Assembly: GCA_020629635.1 (NCBI GenBank)
Contig: JAHDCX010000002.1
Coordinates: forward strand, 159,726-223,725
Origin: Acidimicrobiales bacterium
GTDB lineage: Bacteria > Actinomycetota > Acidimicrobiia > Acidimicrobiales > SHLQ01
Length of the DNA: 64,000 bases
Direction of reading: 5' to 3'
Below the pieces are notes generated by a model. It saw only the letters and a list, made by a program, of their open reading frames with translations. It searched no databases and was not told the origin of the DNA. Both the position numbers and the translations under genes were made by a program. How positions within the stretch are numbered: the first letter of the stretch is position 1; the number at the start of each line of letters is the position of its first letter. Of the stretch, positions 42,151 through 51,546 are shown piece after piece.

Positions 42151-45100
42151 TCATCGTCCGATGCGCATGACGTTGGTGTGGTCGATGCCATTGTCGTGGG
42201 TCAGCTTGTTCGCTGTCGACGCCGCGAGCGCTCGGCTGTGCAGGAACGCTTTCGTGACGCTGGGGCCTTGGGTCGGTCCGAGGCCGGCGGTCAGGCCGTG
42301 CGCAGCGTGGTGCTGATCGAGATAGCCGACTGCGTTGTCCCATGCTCGGATGCGATCACCCTTTACAGGCCGCTGACCGATGGCGTCGGTGACTCGCTTG
42401 GGCGGGTTGCGTCGGAGTTGACGCGTGCGGGTGCGTCGGTCGTCGGCGAGTTGCGAGTCGACGTCCTGCAGCCGGGTCTCCGTCTCGGGTCGTCGAGCGT
42501 TGATTCGCCGTGCGTCTGCGAGGTCGTGCCGTAGCCCGTCGAGTCGGCCGGTCTCGTCGTGGACTGTCTTGTCGAGTTGGTCGATGTGGTCGGGCAGCCG
42601 TTCGATCTTCGAGCGGGCGTTGCTGATCTCGGTGTCGTGTCGCCCTCGTCGGAGCGGGCGGTCGTACATATGGAGGACCTCGGTGGCGTCGGCGAGTTCT
42701 GCGACTGCGGCGTCTCGGCGTTCGGTCGCTGTCCCGATCCGGGTTGTAGCAGCGTCGATCGCTGTTGGCAGGTGGCGGAAGTCGATGTCGAGCTGGTGGA
42801 GTGTCTCAGTGAGCTGAGCTTGCTCGCCGAGTAGCTCCTGGAGTTGGTCGGGCGGGAGCGTGCCTGGGCGGTGGCGCTCGGTTCCGGCGAGCTCTGTTTG
42901 GCGAGCGATGGCGGGTCGGTCGATCCAGCTTCGGGCGATGGACTCTGCGAAGACATCGACGGCGGTCTGTTCGCCGGTGGTGGTGATGTAGGCGTCGTTG
43001 TGGTGGCGTCCTCGGGTGAGAGGGACGTAGATGCCTCGGACGTCGCTCGGTCCGTCGAGGACGAGGATGGCCCGATCGACGGTGCGGCCTTGGGCCGCGT
43101 GGCTGGTTTGGGCGTAGCCGAGTTCGACGTGCTCGGTGACGTAGTTGGCGGGGAGGCGGACGGTGCCGCTGGTCCCGGTGGCGGTGATGTCGCCGTTGCG
43201 GTGGAGGGCGGTGATGGTCCATTGGTCGCGGTTGCGCACCACGTGGTGCTGGTCGGTGAGGAGCTGGCGGTGGTTGCGTCGGGTGACGATCTCATCGCCG
43301 ACGAACATCCGGCCGTCGCCAACTCGAAGCTGTCGACCGGTGTCGAGTTCACCTGCGTCGATTCGTCGTTGCTGAGCCGACTCGTTGAGCGCAGCAACGG
43401 TGTCGTTGGTTGATGCGGTCAGTAGGACGGTCTCGCTCGCCTGACGTGCGGCCTCCCAAGCATCGAGTGCTTCTCGTCGCATTCGGGTTGTCGTTCCGCC
43501 GTGAAGTCGGCCGTGAGCGTCGTAGACGCTTGCGACTGCTGGGTCGCCTCGGCGGAGCTGGAGCGATGCGGCTCGTTCCCACTCGTTGGTGAAGCGATGG
43601 ACTTGGTCGAGTTCGATCGCGCCGCAGGTGTCGATCAGGGACTCGAACATGCCGCCTCGGCCGACGGCGGAGAACTGCGTCGGATCGCCGACCAATACGA
43701 TTCGCCACGCACGATCGTCGGCAAGCCTGGCGAGCTGGTCGAGCTTGTCGGTCGAGACCATTCCGGCTTCGTCGACGATCACGGTGGCGCCGCGTGGGAG
43801 GTCGTAGGCGTGGGCAGGCGGGCGGATGGCGGAGTGCTCGAAGAGCAGCTTGTCGATCGTGTCGGCGGCCGTCCCGGTTTCAGCAGCGAGGACCTCGGCC
43901 GCGACGGCTGACGGCGCGACGCCGAACGCGGCTCGGCCTTCGGCGTGGAGTTGATCGATGGCGGGTTTGAGCGCAGTGGTCTTGCCGGTTCCGGCTGGTC
44001 CGACGACGAGCACGAGGTGTGCACCGCCGGCCACGGCAGCGGCGGTTTCAGCTTGGGCGACGGTCAGCTCGACCTCGGCCCGGCTCGGCGCATCCGTCGA
44101 GTTGGTCCACTGCGCAGCGGTCCTGCGCTCGGCCCAAGCCGCAAGTTCATGTTCCTGGGCGAGGATCTCCGGCGTGGTCAACGCCCGGTCGGTCGCTGCC
44201 TCGGAGATGGGGCGGCGGTCGCGGCGCAACGTTGCGCCGTCGGGGACTGGTCTGGAGATGTCGATACAACGACCGGCGATCGCGTCGGTCGTGAGGCGGT
44301 CGAGGAGATCGGAGATCTGCTCGGGGTCGATGCCCAAGTTGGCGGGGAGGACGGCGGCGAGTTCTCGGGTGATCTCCGCCGGTCGCCAGCTCGACTGTTT
44401 CTCGGCCAAGGCGTTGAGCGCCTGGTTGATCATCGAGGACTCGACGTCGGCGGTGAGCGGTCGCGTTCGGCCCGGCCAGATCGCCTCGTCCACGACCGTG
44501 ATCGGCTCCAGCCCGAGGGTTTCGACCTGCTTGCGCCATTGCTCGTGCAGTGCCGCAGCATCGAAGCCATGGAATTTGGCTGGCCGGGAGTCGACAACGG
44601 CCTCGCGTTCGAGCTGCCACCGCTCCCGTGGCGTCGGGTCTCGTTCCATGGTGTCGATGAACCGGTCGAGCTTCTCGTCGAACCGTCGAGCGACATCAGC
44701 GGTGCGAGAGGAGAACTCTTCGAGGACGGTCTTGTCGATGCCGTCGATCTCGGCGATGCCGTTGACAACGGGCTCCCAGTGCACGCCGAGCCGTGCTGTC
44801 AGCTCGGTGCGAAGTGTGGCGTGGTAGATCGCCGACAGGGTTCGCTGGTCGAGCTTGAGGGTGCGGGCATCGAGTGCCAGCCACCGCCCATCGGGTGAGC
44901 GGACACGGTTGGCCACCACGACGTGCGTGTGAAGGTGAGGGTCGAGCGCCCGGGAGGTGTGCTGACGGAACGTCGCCGCAACGATGCCCTCGGCGTCGAC
45001 AACGGCGACCTCGCCGTTGACCCGAAATCGGGTGTGGGCGTGTGTCTCGATCCATCGGACCATCGCCGCCACCGCCGCGTCGTGCGAGGCGAGGGCTTCG

Positions 45101-45414
45101 TGGCGGACGAAGTCGTCGCCGACGGCGAACAGGACCGACACCGACTTGGGAGCGTTGGCTGTGATGTCGAACCCTCGCACCGACGACTCGCCGTAGGCCC
45201 GACCGAGCAGTACGCCGCGAGAGCGAGGGTGGACGCCGGCCATGATGTCGAGGAAGTCCTCGTCACGTACCTCGCGTTGCAGCCCGAGCATGTCGGCGCC
45301 TCGGCCGTGCCATCGACCGGGCGGCTCGTCGGCATCGAGGTAGTACGACGGCAACGCCTCCACGTAGTACGCGCCAGCGTCGACGCCTTTGAGCGTCGTG
45401 ACCCTCGCGGTCAC
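42151..45414 (-). CDS. MobF-family relaxase-helicase (TrwC/TraA-like)
   Basis: A 1087-aa conjugative relaxase. The N-terminal TrwC domain (about 1-300) carries candidate catalytic tyrosines in GAYYVEALPSYYLDAD and the metal-binding triad HLHTH (His160, 162, 164). The following RecD-type helicase has Walker A VVGPAGTGKTTALKP and Walker B ATVIVDEAGMVS, with later motifs GYAQTSHAAQGRTVDRA and YVPLTRGRHHNDAYI. The C-terminal 250 residues are coiled and charged. The GTG at 45414 has GGGAGG 6 nt upstream, and the longer upstream frame is rejected because it runs over the Xis-like gene. It would nick at an oriT within the element and unwind DNA for transfer. Confidence 0.93.
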   Translation of the reverse strand: MTARVTTLKGVDAGAYYVEALPSYYLDADEPPGRWHGRGADMLGLQREVRDEDFLDIMAGVHPRSRGVLLGRAYGESSVRGFDITANAPKSVSVLFAVGDDFVRHEALASHDAAVAAMVRWIETHAHTRFRVNGEVAVVDAEGIVAATFRQHTSRALDPHLHTHVVVANRVRSPDGRWLALDARTLKLDQRTLSAIYHATLRTELTARLGVHWEPVVNGIAEIDGIDKTVLEEFSSRTADVARRFDEKLDRFIDTMERDPTPRERWQLEREAVVDSRPAKFHGFDAAALHEQWRKQVETLGLEPITVVDEAIWPGRTRPLTADVESSMINQALNALAEKQSSWRPAEITRELAAVLPANLGIDPEQISDLLDRLTTDAIAGRCIDISRPVPDGATLRRDRRPISEAATDRALTTPEILAQEHELAAWAERRTAAQWTNSTDAPSRAEVELTVAQAETAAAVAGGAHLVLVVGPAGTGKTTALKPAIDQLHAEGRAAFGVAPSAVAAEVLAAETGTAADTIDKLLFEHSAIRPPAHAYDLPRGATVIVDEAGMVSTDKLDQLARLADDRAWRIVLVGDPTQFSAVGRGGMFESLIDTCGAIELDQVHRFTNEWERAASLQLRRGDPAVASVYDAHGRLHGGTTTRMRREALDAWEAARQASETVLLTASTNDTVAALNESAQQRRIDAGELDTGRQLRVGDGRMFVGDEIVTRRNHRQLLTDQHHVVRNRDQWTITALHRNGDITATGTSGTVRLPANYVTEHVELGYAQTSHAAQGRTVDRAILVLDGPSDVRGIYVPLTRGRHHNDAYITTTGEQTAVDVFAESIARSWIDRPAIARQTELAGTERHRPGTLPPDQLQELLGEQAQLTETLHQLDIDFRHLPTAIDAATTRIGTATERRDAAVAELADATEVLHMYDRPLRRGRHDTEISNARSKIERLPDHIDQLDKTVHDETGRLDGLRHDLADARRINARRPETETRLQDVDSQLADDRRTRTRQLRRNPPKRVTDAIGQRPVKGDRIRAWDNAVGYLDQHHAAHGLTAGLGPTQGPSVTKAFLHSRALAASTANKLTHDNGIDHTNVMRIGR

Positions 45415-45550
45415 GGCCGCCTCCCGGTAGGTGCGGCCGACCTCCCGGCACCACCTGTGCACCCGTCTGTCTCTGATTGGTGAGGAGAGGGGGAGATGGG
45501 ATGGGCTCGTGGCTCGGCGGGTGCCCTGCTGGTGTTCGGTCGAGCGGTGT

Positions 45551-45763
45551 TCATCGTTCGGCGACGCGCTGGGAGTCGAGCCAGGGCTCGATGTCGGCAG
45601 GGTCGAATCGGATGAACTTGCCGATCTTGAGGAACGGGATGCGGCGCTCGGCGACGAGGCGGCGGATGAAGCGATCGGTGACGCCGAGCCAGTCAGCGAG
45701 CTGCTCGATGCTGAGCAGCGAGGGACTGGCCGGGTCGACCTGGGAGGTCTGAGTCGTCGGCAT
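45551..45763 (-). CDS. AlpA/excisionase-like helix-turn-helix protein
   Basis: A 70-aa MerR-like winged helix of the excisionase (HTH_17) family: LLSIEQLADWLGVTDRFIRRLVAERRIPFLKIGKFIRFDPADIEPWL covers the whole domain. Such proteins bend DNA for excision or regulate element genes. It lies between the relaxase and the AbiEi-type gene, so its role could be excision control, relaxase regulation, or both. Confidence 0.88.
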   Translation of the reverse strand: MPTTQTSQVDPASPSLLSIEQLADWLGVTDRFIRRLVAERRIPFLKIGKFIRFDPADIEPWLDSQRVAER

Positions 45764-45819
45764 GTGGCCGATCGTGCGAAACCCACCTCCTCCGCCACCT
45801 ACCGTTTCACCTCACTTTC

Positions 45820-45852
45820 CACCTCCCATTCGCAAGAAATCCGTGGGAGGTG
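45820..45852. promoter_or_regulatory. Inverted repeat CACCTCCCA/TGGGAGGTG
   Basis: CACCTCCCA (45820-45828) pairs perfectly with TGGGAGGTG (45844-45852) across 15 nt. A third CACCTCCCATTCG follows at 45873-45885. These repeats fill the promoter region of the Xis-like gene (minus strand, start 45763) and may be its operator. Confidence 0.5.
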
Positions 45853-45919
45853 AGGTAGGTGATCTCCTCGTTCACCTCCCATTCGTCTCCCAAGGGCAGG
45901 TCACGGGTCAGGTGGGCCG

Positions 45920-45952
45920 AAACTTGGATTCCGCCTCTGCAAATCCAAGTTT
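45920..45952. promoter_or_regulatory. 11-bp inverted repeat upstream of the AbiEi-type gene
   Basis: AAACTTGGATT (45920-45930) and AATCCAAGTTT (45942-45952) are perfect reverse complements across 11 nt. A related AAACTCAAGTTT lies closer to the gene (46005-46016). AbiEi-type antitoxins repress their own promoter by binding inverted repeats, so this is the likely operator. Confidence 0.6.
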
Positions 45953-46032
45953 CGTCGGCGAAGCCTGAGAAGCCGCGAGAAGCGTGGCCCTCGCTATCGC
46001 GTGAAACTCAAGTTTCCTTGTAGGTTTGAGCG

Positions 46033-46626
46033 ATGAAGGGAGATCGGCAACGACGTCGTCAGGCGCTCTATCGACTCGCCGCCGGCCAGGCCGGATTCTT
46101 CACCGCTGCTCAGGCGATCGATCTCGGCTACTCGTACCAGGCGCAGAAGCACCACGTGGACAATGGCAACTGGGCCCGGGTGGATCGAGGGATCTTCCGG
46201 ATTCCTGAGTGGCCCCGGAGCCTGAATGACTCCTTGGTCCGCTGGGTGTTGTGGTCGAAGTACCGGGCTGTTGTTTCGCACGACTCGGCGGCAGTGGTGC
46301 ACAACCTCGGGCTTCTGAACCCGGCCAAGGTGCATCTCACCGTGCCGTCGGGCTTTCGGATGAGTGACCCCGTGGTCGTCCTGCACCGCCAACTGCTTCC
46401 CGACGCTGATGTGATGCTGCTCGACGGCGTGGTCGTCACGACAGTCGTGCGAACGGTGCTGGACGTGATCGACAGCCAGTTCGACGAAGAACTCGTGGCA
46501 AGTGTTGTTCACGACGCGTTGGACAAAGGGGCGATCAGCGAGCGCCAGCTCCGGCGAAGGCTCGACGAGCTGGACAGCGGTGCGCAGGCTCGAGCCGAGC
46601 GGGTGACTTCGCGAGGGAGCCTGTGA
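46033..46626 (+). CDS. AbiEi-type antitoxin/regulator (no cognate toxin visible)
   Basis: A 197-aa protein with the AbiEi N-terminal winged helix (RQALYRLAAGQAGFFTAAQAIDLGYSYQAQKHHVDNGNWARVDRGIFRI) and the AbiEi core (AVVSHDSAAVVHNLGLLNPAKVHLTVPSG). Type IV antitoxins of this kind are normally followed by an AbiEii nucleotidyltransferase toxin. The next 295 bp hold no such gene, only a short terminator, so this is an orphan regulator or the survivor of a decayed pair. Confidence 0.82.
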   Translation: MKGDRQRRRQALYRLAAGQAGFFTAAQAIDLGYSYQAQKHHVDNGNWARVDRGIFRIPEWPRSLNDSLVRWVLWSKYRAVVSHDSAAVVHNLGLLNPAKVHLTVPSGFRMSDPVVVLHRQLLPDADVMLLDGVVVTTVVRTVLDVIDSQFDEELVASVVHDALDKGAISERQLRRRLDELDSGAQARAERVTSRGSL

Positions 46627-46878
46627 GGTCGAATCTTGAGCCGACATTCGCCGGAAGTTGCTCGAGGCGCCGGACGGTTTCGACGATGCTGAGAGGGCAC
46701 AGCGGTAGTACGCCGAGTGAAGACGCAAGTCCCGGAGTGCCAGGCTGAGGATCGACGCAAGGTCGATCGACTAGGACGGGAGCCGGGGCTTCCGCATGTC
46801 GGCCCTCGGTCAGGGGGTTGAATTCCGGGCCGAGTCGTCCGATACTGAGAGTACTGAGGGCACTAGCCCGAGGAAGCG

Positions 46879-46916
46879 AACCCGGCTCCTCTCCGGACGG
46901 TGAGCGGCCGGGTTTT
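46879..46916 (+). terminator. Rho-independent-like terminator
   Basis: AACCCGGC (46879-46886) pairs with GCCGGGTT (46907-46914), followed by further Ts. It lies 253 bp after the AbiEi-type gene and just past the 3' end of the convergent DUF3800-like gene. The rest of 46627-46921 contains no feature I can identify. Confidence 0.5.
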
Positions 46917-46921
46917 GCGCG

Positions 46922-47458
46922 TCACGGAGCATCTGTAGCGGTCACTTGGCCCAGTAGTCCGAGCCTCCTGATCTGCTGTCGCCATTGACCGCCCCGTCCG
47001 TACGCCCAAGCGACGGCGTCAGGAACCCAGAGAAGCGGTTCACTCGCCGACGGGAGATGGGTGTACTCGAACTCTGGTCGAGGGGCACTGCCGACCAATT
47101 CGTGGATCGTTGCGCGGTCCTTGTGGTCTTGACCTTGCCTTGAGTCCAGGACGAGGCGCTGGACTCCTTGCTCTCGGAGCAGCGGAATCATTGCACGAAT
47201 GAGCCGTTCCCGCGACAGGGCTTGGTCTCGATCGTCAGCTACGAAGACGTGGGTCTGAACTCCGAGTTGCGACATGGCCGAAAGAAGCGATCGACGCCGG
47301 CGGTCGCCTTCGTCAGCGAAGTGGAGTCTTCGCTGCCCGGAGAGCCGCAAGGCCCGGAGCTCGCTGCGCGTCCTGCCGAGATCACTGGTCGCAACCGTCA
47401 CGGCGCAGATCAAGTACTCGCCCCTGCGATGGGACTCGTCAGCGAATGCATGGACCAT
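46922..47458 (-). CDS. DUF3800-like protein, partner of the STAND gene
   Basis: A 178-aa protein beginning MVHAFADESHRRGEYLICAVTV. The DES triad on the first strand, the second acidic segment (HFADEGDRRRRSLL), VLDSRQGQDHKD and the terminal WVPDAVAWAYGRGG fit the RNase H-like fold of DUF3800. Several DUF3800-type genes accompany defence or mobile loci, but their biochemistry is not established. It follows the STAND gene after only 4 bp and is therefore part of the same transcript. Confidence 0.7.
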   Translation of the reverse strand: MVHAFADESHRRGEYLICAVTVATSDLGRTRSELRALRLSGQRRLHFADEGDRRRRSLLSAMSQLGVQTHVFVADDRDQALSRERLIRAMIPLLREQGVQRLVLDSRQGQDHKDRATIHELVGSAPRPEFEYTHLPSASEPLLWVPDAVAWAYGRGGQWRQQIRRLGLLGQVTATDAP

Positions 47459-47462
47459 GGGG

Positions 47463-50400
47463 CTACCAGTCGCGTCCGTCGGATAGATGCTCGTCCCGTT
47501 CGGTGCTCCATCGAATGCTTTGGACCGCGGACGATTCGATGTCGAGGTAGAAGGCCTCTTCTACGGACCCCCTCGGGAGATTCGCAGCGATCGCAGCTGC
47601 CGTATCGCGCTGGCGAACGTCCTCCGGGTACGGCTCCCCAGGCCTCCCGCTTCGAACGCCAGAAACCGCTGATCGGTGTAGAGCTGAGCGAGCGGCACGT
47701 AGTGTCTCCTCGCCTTGCCTGGATGCTGCGTGTAGGAGCCTGGTCACGAAGTCGACTCGATCCCAGGTGACGTTCTTGGGAGCGTCGGCGACGATCCGAG
47801 TCACGGTCTCGATTTCCTCGAGCCTCCCCGAGGTCACGTACTCGTCGAGGACGTCCAGGGCCGCCCCTTCAACACTGCTGGCGACGTGGAAGTACAACTC
47901 GGGACGACGCCATGAATCTGGGGCCTCGGCGGTCCAGTCGCAGATCTCGCGGAGAATCGCCACTTGCTCCTCATAGCCGGCGAACGAGATGCTCGCGGGG
48001 TCGAAAGGCAGAGCGTCATAGCGATCAGGAGTGTCGGGCGACTCGGCGAGTTCGACACGACGCTGGAGCAACGCAACGACCTCTGAGGCTTGGCCTGCCT
48101 TCGAGATGTTCTCGAGAGCATTGGTGATCCTGTGATCCTCGATGGTCGGACAGGTTGTGAGCTGAGCAAAGACCCGCTCCCTCAGGGGCCCCGGCACGTC
48201 GTCCCATCCCAACTGTCCGTACGTTCCGAAGCCGCGCATGACCTCTGACGCAACGGCAGCGCTGTCCTCGAACCGGATCTCCGCGAGCAGTTCGATCGCA
48301 GCAGCGGCGCTACTTGAAGCGAGAGCCTGTAGGCCCTGAGCGATCGACGTACGGACTTGAGGGTTCGGATGGCGGGCCAGCCGGGCGAGAAGTGGCGCCT
48401 CGCCCTCGAGGAGCCGAGTGCGGCCGCCGCGAATCCAGCCGAAGGAGTGCGCTACTTCTTCGTCGAGACCAGCTTCGACAAGGAGATGTGCCATCTCCAT
48501 CGCAATCGGCTGACCGGCGCGTGCGAGCGTCGCCAACGCGACTGCACCGGTCCGACGAAGTGCTGACCCGGGGTCGGCAGCGAGCTGGTGGCACATCAGA
48601 ATTCCGATCTGCGGCTCTTGTTCGACGAGTTCAGCAATGAGCGGATCGGGGTTCGAGCTCGGCCCCTCGCCTGAGAAGGCGGCGGCATCCGCCGCCAGCC
48701 GTTCGGTGAGAAGCCCCAGGATCTCCGAAGGTGGTCGCCTGGTGCGAAGAACATCCACGAACTCTGTCAGGCTTCGCTGACGTCGCTCAGCTGCCTCCCG
48801 ATAGTCCTCCGCGGCATCGTGGTCGTCGGTCAGGTGACCCCATCCGTCGTGAACGTAGAGCGCCAGCTGCTGCACGTCGTCGTCTGGTATTGCGGCAACT
48901 GCGGCTCTCGCCGCAGCGCCGGTCGTCGTCGTGGAGTGCTCTGCGTGCCACCGAAGAGCGTGTCGGATCGCCAGCTTCACGGTTGGGTCAATCGCGGGAT
49001 CCAAGGCGATCTCACCCAGCCGTTCGATTGTCCGGACGAACTGTGGCGTCCAGCCGTCCCGCTCATCTTGGGAGACTTGTCGGCCGAAGAATCCGTGCGG
49101 ATAGCGGACGCCAGCCTCGATCGCCCTGATCCCCCGCGCAGCACGGTAGGGGTCGAGGCTCCGGGCCTCTGCTATCGCCAGGTCGATGACGCGCTCGCGA
49201 ATGGACACAACAACGTCAGCGCGGATGAGGTACGGGCGCATCGTGAACTGGTGGCCGCTGAACGACGTGTCGTACCCCTCGGTGGCGAGAAGCTTCTCGG
49301 CGACGTCGAACGGTGACCATGGACCGGGTTGAGCCGACGCAAGCCAACGTTCAATCGCGTCAACGACCGCTTCGAGGTAGGGGAGGGGCTTTCGGTCGTC
49401 GTAGCCCGCGAGGTCTTGCAGGACTCTGAGCGGATGGTCGGAGAACTGGTTTGGTTGTCGCTCGTCGGATCGAGCCAGCTCCCAGAGAAGGTTCAGCACG
49501 GCCGGGAGGTGGTCAAAGTGGTAGGACGCGTTGCGGAGGATGCCGGGCAACTCCTCCATCACTGTCTGAGCGGTTGGTGCGTAGATGGAGTTCAGCAGAC
49601 CGTCTGCCACCTCGAGTTCTTGGGTCGGATGGGTCATGGCCCAGCCGACCAGCTCGATTGCCCGTTCAGGTTGGTAATACGCGACCCGTCGGGCCGTCTT
49701 GAGGAGTTGGATGCGACCGCGGATCCCCGCATCCCGGAAGCGCTCGAAGAAGGGCTCCCAGGCTGCTTCCGACCGAGTCCCCCCAGAGGAAGTCTGCCAA
49801 TCAAGGCGAGCAATGTTGACGAGCAGGTTGTCGAGCGCTGCGCCCTGGCTGGCCCCGAGTACACGGTGTACGTAGCCACTATCGAGTCCACTGCGCTCGT
49901 CGACTGCAGCGCGAGACAAGACAACGTCTCCCAGAAGGTCTGGGACGACACGAATGGCGTTGCCGCGACGAAGGAGGACGCCGGAGTCCTCTAGGCCGCG
50001 TATGTGGGGAAGTGCCCGATCAAAGGCCACCCCGGTCAATTCTTCGAGTGCTGAGCGGAACTCAGGTTGGTCAGCTCGAAATGGCTGGAGCGCGGAAATC
50101 GCATCGAGAACGGCTTGCCGAAGTGCGGCGTCGCCCGCCGCCCATCCGCTCGCGATGGCATCCTGGAAAGCGGCAAGTACGACTTCTCGAATGGACTCGT
50201 GGCTACTGATCTCATCCTGGCGGAGGCGACCGTCCCGGATGAGAACCCCGCCCAGGACAGCGACCAGAGGACAGTCTGTTGAGACGGCGGCGAGCCTCCG
50301 GCCAACCTCGTCGGGCTGTGCGTCTCCGAGTGCCTCGAGCGCTAGCTCCCGGGCCTCGTCAGGGCTCAGGTCCGAGAGTTTCCAGGTCGGCAAGTCGATG

Positions 50401-51539
50401 TGGTGGGCGCTGACGAGCGAGAGGTCCCTGGCGAGCGTGGTCATCCCGTGCGGACGCAGCGCGAGAAGGATCTTCGCTCCCGGTCGCCGCCGGGCAACTC
50501 CGGTCAGCAGGGCACCGATGTCCTCTCGCTCGTGTGCGTCGTCTACCACGATGACGAGTCCTGTCTGACTGGGTAGCGTCTCGAAGTGTTCGGGCCGGAG
50601 TCCGGTCGAGCGCTCCAGGAACCGGACCTCCACCCGCTCCGATTCCAGAGAGCGGGCGACCTCTCGGAGCAAGCGACTCTTGCCCAGGCCTCCCCGGCCG
50701 ATCAGCAGTCCGATCCTGTCGGTGTCCGTAGTCGCAAACTCCTGAATCGAGGCCAGGACGGACTGGCGCCCGACGAGCGACCACGAGTGTTTGAACAGGT
50801 CGTTGGACTCGAGGTGGCGGTATGCCTCGTCGGTGGTGAGCCACGGCCCCGGCTCAGCAATTCCCAGGAACGGTTGACGATGTCCGGGGAAGTAGGTGTC
50901 GACAAGACGAACGGCGCGCTCAACAGGCAGCTCATGGCGGATCTTCCGAGCCAGGTCTTCCGAATCCCACAGGGCCCAACCCCGGTGGTTGCCGATCTCT
51001 TCGCGGGCACCCGGGCTCGCGACTCGCGAGAGCATCAGCACGTTCTTGTCCGCATCCACGCCGACGGCCTCGACGGCCGTACGAACGTCCGCTGGGCCGA
51101 ACTGCTGGTGACGCTTGCATTGGAAGGTCCAACGACTCTGGTCCGGCCGGGTGATCAACCCGTCTATGCCGTCCTGGGTGTGACCTCGGCTCCCATAGAG
51201 GGATACGTCAGCTTCAGGATGAAGAAGTTGCATGAGATCGGCGCAGAAGCGCTCGAACACATCAGGGTGGAGCTCGTGCAACGGAAGGGTTGAAACAAGT
51301 GGCCGGACGGCGGGGTCGATTTCAGCGAGGGTGTGGCCGGCAGCATTCAACCAAGCGCCCTCGTCTGCACCGAAAAGCAGCGCCAGCGTGTGGATGTTCT
51401 CTCGGCTTGGTGTGGATCGCCCCTGTTCCCACCGGCTGACCGTCTGTTGGCCGACGACGCCCCCGAGCTGGGCAGCGAGATCTGCCTGGGTCCACCCATT
51501 CGCCTTGCGCGCTTTGCGAAGCAGGTCTCCAATGGACAT
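47463..51539 (-). CDS. XRE-HTH + Mrr-like nuclease + STAND ATPase + helical-repeat protein
   Basis: A 1358-aa multidomain protein. Residues 1-65 are an XRE HTH (KARKANGWTQADLAAQLG, QQTVSRWEQGRSTPSRENI). Residues about 88-215 form an Mrr-type restriction-endonuclease fold with the active-site pattern GIDGLI (Asp126) and FQCKR (Gln140, Lys142). Residues about 250-470 are a STAND/AAA-type ATPase: Walker A GRGGLGKSRLL (281-291) and Walker B LVIVVDDAH (328-336). The remaining about 850 residues are alpha-helical, HEAT/ARM-like (for instance EAPLLARLARHPNPQVRTSIAQGLQALASSS). Nuclease-STAND-repeat proteins of the Avs type sense phage proteins with the C-terminal repeats, oligomerise and cut DNA. Here an extra DNA-binding domain precedes the nuclease. 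The function is inferred from architecture. Confidence 0.85.
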   Translation of the reverse strand: MSIGDLLRKARKANGWTQADLAAQLGGVVGQQTVSRWEQGRSTPSRENIHTLALLFGADEGAWLNAAGHTLAEIDPAVRPLVSTLPLHELHPDVFERFCADLMQLLHPEADVSLYGSRGHTQDGIDGLITRPDQSRWTFQCKRHQQFGPADVRTAVEAVGVDADKNVLMLSRVASPGAREEIGNHRGWALWDSEDLARKIRHELPVERAVRLVDTYFPGHRQPFLGIAEPGPWLTTDEAYRHLESNDLFKHSWSLVGRQSVLASIQEFATTDTDRIGLLIGRGGLGKSRLLREVARSLESERVEVRFLERSTGLRPEHFETLPSQTGLVIVVDDAHEREDIGALLTGVARRRPGAKILLALRPHGMTTLARDLSLVSAHHIDLPTWKLSDLSPDEARELALEALGDAQPDEVGRRLAAVSTDCPLVAVLGGVLIRDGRLRQDEISSHESIREVVLAAFQDAIASGWAAGDAALRQAVLDAISALQPFRADQPEFRSALEELTGVAFDRALPHIRGLEDSGVLLRRGNAIRVVPDLLGDVVLSRAAVDERSGLDSGYVHRVLGASQGAALDNLLVNIARLDWQTSSGGTRSEAAWEPFFERFRDAGIRGRIQLLKTARRVAYYQPERAIELVGWAMTHPTQELEVADGLLNSIYAPTAQTVMEELPGILRNASYHFDHLPAVLNLLWELARSDERQPNQFSDHPLRVLQDLAGYDDRKPLPYLEAVVDAIERWLASAQPGPWSPFDVAEKLLATEGYDTSFSGHQFTMRPYLIRADVVVSIRERVIDLAIAEARSLDPYRAARGIRAIEAGVRYPHGFFGRQVSQDERDGWTPQFVRTIERLGEIALDPAIDPTVKLAIRHALRWHAEHSTTTTGAAARAAVAAIPDDDVQQLALYVHDGWGHLTDDHDAAEDYREAAERRQRSLTEFVDVLRTRRPPSEILGLLTERLAADAAAFSGEGPSSNPDPLIAELVEQEPQIGILMCHQLAADPGSALRRTGAVALATLARAGQPIAMEMAHLLVEAGLDEEVAHSFGWIRGGRTRLLEGEAPLLARLARHPNPQVRTSIAQGLQALASSSAAAAIELLAEIRFEDSAAVASEVMRGFGTYGQLGWDDVPGPLRERVFAQLTTCPTIEDHRITNALENISKAGQASEVVALLQRRVELAESPDTPDRYDALPFDPASISFAGYEEQVAILREICDWTAEAPDSWRRPELYFHVASSVEGAALDVLDEYVTSGRLEEIETVTRIVADAPKNVTWDRVDFVTRLLHAASRQGEETLRAARSALHRSAVSGVRSGRPGEPYPEDVRQRDTAAAIAANLPRGSVEEAFYLDIESSAVQSIRWSTERDEHLSDGRDW

Positions 51540-51546
51540 ACTCTCA

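Noticed and set aside
41847-42170. 107-aa open frame between the GIY-YIG gene and the relaxase
   Set aside because: No start context, an Arg-rich composition, and overlap with the nested inverted repeats. It is more likely non-coding.
42151-45798. 1215-aa relaxase starting at 45798
   Set aside because: The first about 128 residues overlap the Xis-like gene and look non-coding. GTG 45414 has a Shine-Dalgarno and the right MobF start.
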